From the NCBI GenBank assembly GCA_008501785.1, contig QQUD01000991.1, positions 1-8,547 of the forward strand: a stretch of DNA of 8,547 nucleotides, read 5' to 3'. Both the position numbers and the translations under genes were made by a program. Positions 6,581-8,547 of the stretch are shown in pieces (positions within the stretch are counted from its first letter, which is position 1; every line of letters begins with the position of its first letter). The stretch is from Chloroflexota bacterium (lineage in GTDB: Bacteria > Chloroflexota > Anaerolineae > Promineifilales > Promineifilaceae). The notes under the pieces were generated by a model that was not told where the DNA came from, searched no databases, and saw only the letters and a program-made list of their open reading frames with translations.

Positions 6581-8260
6581 CTAATCTCCTGGACTCATTT
6601 CTGGTTCATGGTGCAGTTCGCGTCGCGTTACCGAAGAGGGCCACAGCCCTTCTGGCCGGGTAACCATCATCACAATCAGCAAGACACCATAAAGCAGCAA
6701 TCGATATTCTGCAAATTCACGCAGCAGCTCTGGTAAACCAACCAGCACCAACGCACCGACAATCACACCAGGTAAGCTGCCAATACCACCAACAATAATC
6801 AAACTCAAGACATTAATAGAAATGAGCAAATTAAAGCTGTTGGGGAAGATAGAACTCAAGCGTGAAGCAAAAATGGCACCCGCTAAACCAGAGAATGCCG
6901 CCCCCATGCCAAAGGCCAGCAGCTTGGTCTTGACAAGGTGAATCCCCATCGCTTCTGCCACATCTTCATCTTCACGCATTGCCATCCATTGTCGTCCCAA
7001 ACGAGCATCACGCATCTTCCAGGAAACGAATATGGCTAATAAACATGCAGCCAAAATCAAGTAATAAAATTGTTGTGGTCGCAACAGGGTCATCCCAAAG
7101 ACTTCTGGCTTTCCAATCTGCAAGATACCTTGCGCCCCACCGATGACCTCTTTGAGCAAGTCGGACTGTGCCAACACGCGAATAATTTCGCCAAAGCCTA
7201 ATGTGACAATAGCCAGGTAATCACCACGCATTTTTAGCACAGGCACGCCAAGTGTAATGCCAAACAGGACAGAAACAGCCACACTAATGGGTAATGCCAG
7301 CCAAAATGAAATCCCAGCCACACCCAAATCGCCGGTAGAGGTTAAAATACCCATCACATATGCACCAATAGCAAAAAAGGCAACGTAACCCAGGTCAAGC
7401 AAACCGGCATAACCAACCACGATATTGAGACCTAGCCCCATCAAAATGAAGAGACCGACATTGTCCAACACTTCGGTTAGATAGGTCCCTAAAATGGCAG
7501 GTAAAATGAGCATGACAATAATTCCCAACCCAATCAATGTTTTGCGAGAGAGGTCATTTTGCTCTGGCGTCATTTGTTCGCGACGAGATCGATATTGTTC
7601 ATTGCCCTGATGATCCCACCAAATTTTAGCGACTAATGCTACAACGAAGATGATAACGGCCGTTATCACCGTAATACCCTTCGACCCAAAAAAGATGGCC
7701 GTTATTTGCCGTCCCAACCAAGGTCGCAGAATGTTCAACAAAATGTCCGACAACACACCAATCCCGACAGTCCAGATAATGGCCGTTGTCAACGGCTTTC
7801 TTACTTTCTCCGGAATTAAATGGATGACAGCCCCCACAATCCCTAAAACCGCCATAATGCCAATCAATACCAGACTACCTACAATCGGCGTTAGGCCAAA
7901 CGTTAAAATTTCAACCAGTGCGGGTGACACATTAACAAGAAAGTCTCGGATATTTGTCCATACCAATGTCACTAAAATTAATATGACGACCGGAACGGCC
8001 GTTAGCACACCTATAACAAAACCGCGCAGAATCATTTGCGCGGCGTTACGGTTTTCATCCTCCGTTTTTGGCCGTGTCAAAAAGTAAGTGGCTAGCAACG
8101 GGCCGCTTAAAATCACCAACTGCCCCATTGCAAAAACACCTGTAATAATATCCCGCTCATTAAACGCCTCAACCATGCCAATAGCGCTGATGCTTAGCAA
8201 AATAACACCAGCCAGTAAACCCCAACGAATCGTTTCTCGAAAATTGTTATTTGGCATCAT
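6581..8260 (-). CDS. livM: LivM-type ABC permease with long N-terminal membrane extension
   Basis: This is the second permease of the Liv importer. The conserved LivM core occupies about residues 241-559. It includes the GYAGLLDLGYVAFFAIGAY segment (283-301), LKMRGDYLAIVTLGFGEIIR (342-361), the cytoplasmic loop MREDEDVAEAMGI (428-440) that resembles the ATPase-contacting loop of the family, GGIGSLPG (491-498), and a final hydrophobic segment ending in TRPEGLW. The protein is 559 residues, whereas typical LivM proteins are about 320-430. The excess is residues 1-240, which contain about six hydrophobic segments (near 12-31, 40-62, 80-102, 114-148, 157-177 and 194-214) and then a charged linker (216-240). 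I do not recognise a domain in the extension. Two tandem ATGs begin the frame; AAGGTG at 8263-8268 lies 2 nt from the first and 5 nt from the second (8257), so the second may be the real start. Two copies of AACGGCCGTT fall in the extension and none in the core. livG follows after 7 bp. Confidence 0.92.
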   Translation of the reverse strand: MMPNNNFRETIRWGLLAGVILLSISAIGMVEAFNERDIITGVFAMGQLVILSGPLLATYFLTRPKTEDENRNAAQMILRGFVIGVLTAVPVVILILVTLVWTNIRDFLVNVSPALVEILTFGLTPIVGSLVLIGIMAVLGIVGAVIHLIPEKVRKPLTTAIIWTVGIGVLSDILLNILRPWLGRQITAIFFGSKGITVITAVIIFVVALVAKIWWDHQGNEQYRSRREQMTPEQNDLSRKTLIGLGIIVMLILPAILGTYLTEVLDNVGLFILMGLGLNIVVGYAGLLDLGYVAFFAIGAYVMGILTSTGDLGVAGISFWLALPISVAVSVLFGITLGVPVLKMRGDYLAIVTLGFGEIIRVLAQSDLLKEVIGGAQGILQIGKPEVFGMTLLRPQQFYYLILAACLLAIFVSWKMRDARLGRQWMAMREDEDVAEAMGIHLVKTKLLAFGMGAAFSGLAGAIFASRLSSIFPNSFNLLISINVLSLIIVGGIGSLPGVIVGALVLVGLPELLREFAEYRLLLYGVLLIVMMVTRPEGLWPSSVTRRELHHEPEMSPGD

Positions 8261-8266
8261 TTCACC

Positions 8267-8547
8267 TTACGCCTTCTTCTCTGACAACCGCTCGCCAATA
8301 ATGCCTTGCGGTCGGAAGATCAACACCATGACCAGCATTGTAAAGGCAATCACGTCTTTTAACTGGTGTCCACCAGGAATATTCAGCCCTTCCAAAAAGA
8401 GTGGCGGCCCAATCGCCTCGATAAACCCTAAAAAGAGTCCACCAAGCGCAGCACCAGGAATACTGCCAATACCACCTAAAACAGCAGCCGTAAATGCTTT
8501 AATCCCTGGCACGAAACCCATAAAAAAATGGACTTGTCGGAAAACAA
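8267..8547 (-). CDS. livH: LivH-type branched-chain amino-acid ABC permease, C-terminal part only
   Basis: This is the C-terminal 92 residues of an inner-membrane permease of the LivH family, which pairs with LivM to form the transmembrane channel of a branched-chain amino-acid importer. The frame stays open to the window edge: residues V-F-R-Q-V-H-F-F precede the Met at 8521, so that Met is internal and the start lies outside. The segment MGFVPGIKAFTAAVLGGIGS followed by IPGA.LGG is the characteristic LivH ending. Two hydrophobic stretches follow (AALGGLFLGFIEAIG and DVIAFTMLVMVLIF), then RPQGIIGE, the usual cytoplasmic tail motif of this family. Family members are about 290-310 residues, so roughly two thirds is missing. 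The stop (TAA) is 6 bp before livM, and its last bases form part of the livM ribosome-binding site, which suggests translational coupling. Substrate specificity cannot be read from this fragment. Confidence 0.93.
   Translation of the reverse strand, partial: VFRQVHFFMGFVPGIKAFTAAVLGGIGSIPGAALGGLFLGFIEAIGPPLFLEGLNIPGGHQLKDVIAFTMLVMVLIFRPQGIIGERLSEKKA

Larger units (their letters stand above)
627..8003. repeat. Highly iterated palindrome AACGGCCGTT, 13 interspersed copies
   Basis: Perfect 10-bp copies begin at 1830, 1930, 2476, 4059, 4392, 4899, 6378, 7655 and 7994. Copies with the 8-bp core ACGGCCGT and one outer mismatch begin at 627, 3042, 4272 and 4785. Per gene: fused binder 4, OCD-family gene 1, Liv-type binder 5, livF 0, livG 1, livM 2, livH fragment 0; none is intergenic. 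Read in the gene frame, ten encode Thr-Ala-Val (ACG GCC GTT or similar) and three encode Asn/Asp-Gly-Arg. Related sequences with one half intact (GGCCGT) lie at 3325, 6007, 7694 and 7778. The function is unknown; the arrangement resembles HIP1 of cyanobacteria in behaviour, not in sequence. Confidence 0.9.

Noticed and set aside
7650..8087. A 145-codon open frame on the plus strand opposite the LivM extension
   Set aside because: It is antisense to a clear membrane protein, has no recognisable domain or ribosome-binding site, and its length is explained by the complementary strand's codon pattern.
1..8547. CRISPR array, tRNA, rRNA, insertion sequence or prophage genes
   Set aside because: No regularly spaced direct repeats, no cloverleaf-like sequence and no transposase or phage protein was seen on either strand.

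Overview
The window carries seven protein genes, all on the minus strand, so transcription runs from high to low coordinates. They look like one long operon or two consecutive units: livH (cut by the window edge), livM, livG, livF, a branched-chain amino-acid type periplasmic-binding lipoprotein, an ornithine cyclodeaminase/mu-crystallin family enzyme, and a large lipoprotein in which two different solute-binding domains are joined head to tail. Gaps between genes are 3 to 16 bp up to the Liv-type binding protein. They are about 99 bp before the enzyme and 41 bp before the fused protein. The liv block encodes a complete importer: permeases LivH and LivM, ATPases LivG and LivF, and a type-I (Peripla_BP_6) substrate binder. 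The enzyme and the fused binder have no cognate permease in the window; their supply genes may lie elsewhere, or they may work with the Liv proteins.

The host looks like an uncultured or little-studied bacterium of roughly balanced base composition. Chloroflexota (Anaerolineae-like) is my best guess. It rests on the style of the binding lipoproteins, the long LivM and the repeat types, and is inference only. No rRNA, tRNA, transposase, integrase or CRISPR array is present.

The most striking signal is not a gene. The palindrome AACGGCCGTT occurs nine times perfectly, and its 8-bp core ACGGCCGT occurs 13 times in 8.5 kb. About 0.13 copies of the core would be expected with equal base frequencies. 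All copies are inside coding sequence. Ten of 13 are read as Thr-Ala-Val and three as (Asn/Asp)-Gly-Arg. They crowd into the two binding proteins and the non-conserved N-terminal extension of LivM, and nearly avoid the conserved transporter core. This behaves like a lineage-specific highly iterated palindrome, analogous to cyanobacterial HIP1 but with a different sequence.

Three unrelated hairpin-type repeats sit at gene boundaries. An 85-bp long hairpin begins 1 bp past the last stop codon (71-155). A GCTGA/TCAGC-rich hairpin lies between the Liv-type binder and the enzyme (3646-3714). A 78-bp inverted repeat (4942-5019) lies inside the annotated 5' end of the Liv-type binder and makes that gene's true start uncertain. 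The other notable points are the fused SBP_bac_3 + SBP_bac_5 protein, the ~240-residue membrane extension on LivM, and a possible promoter that would give the fused-binder gene a leaderless transcript.
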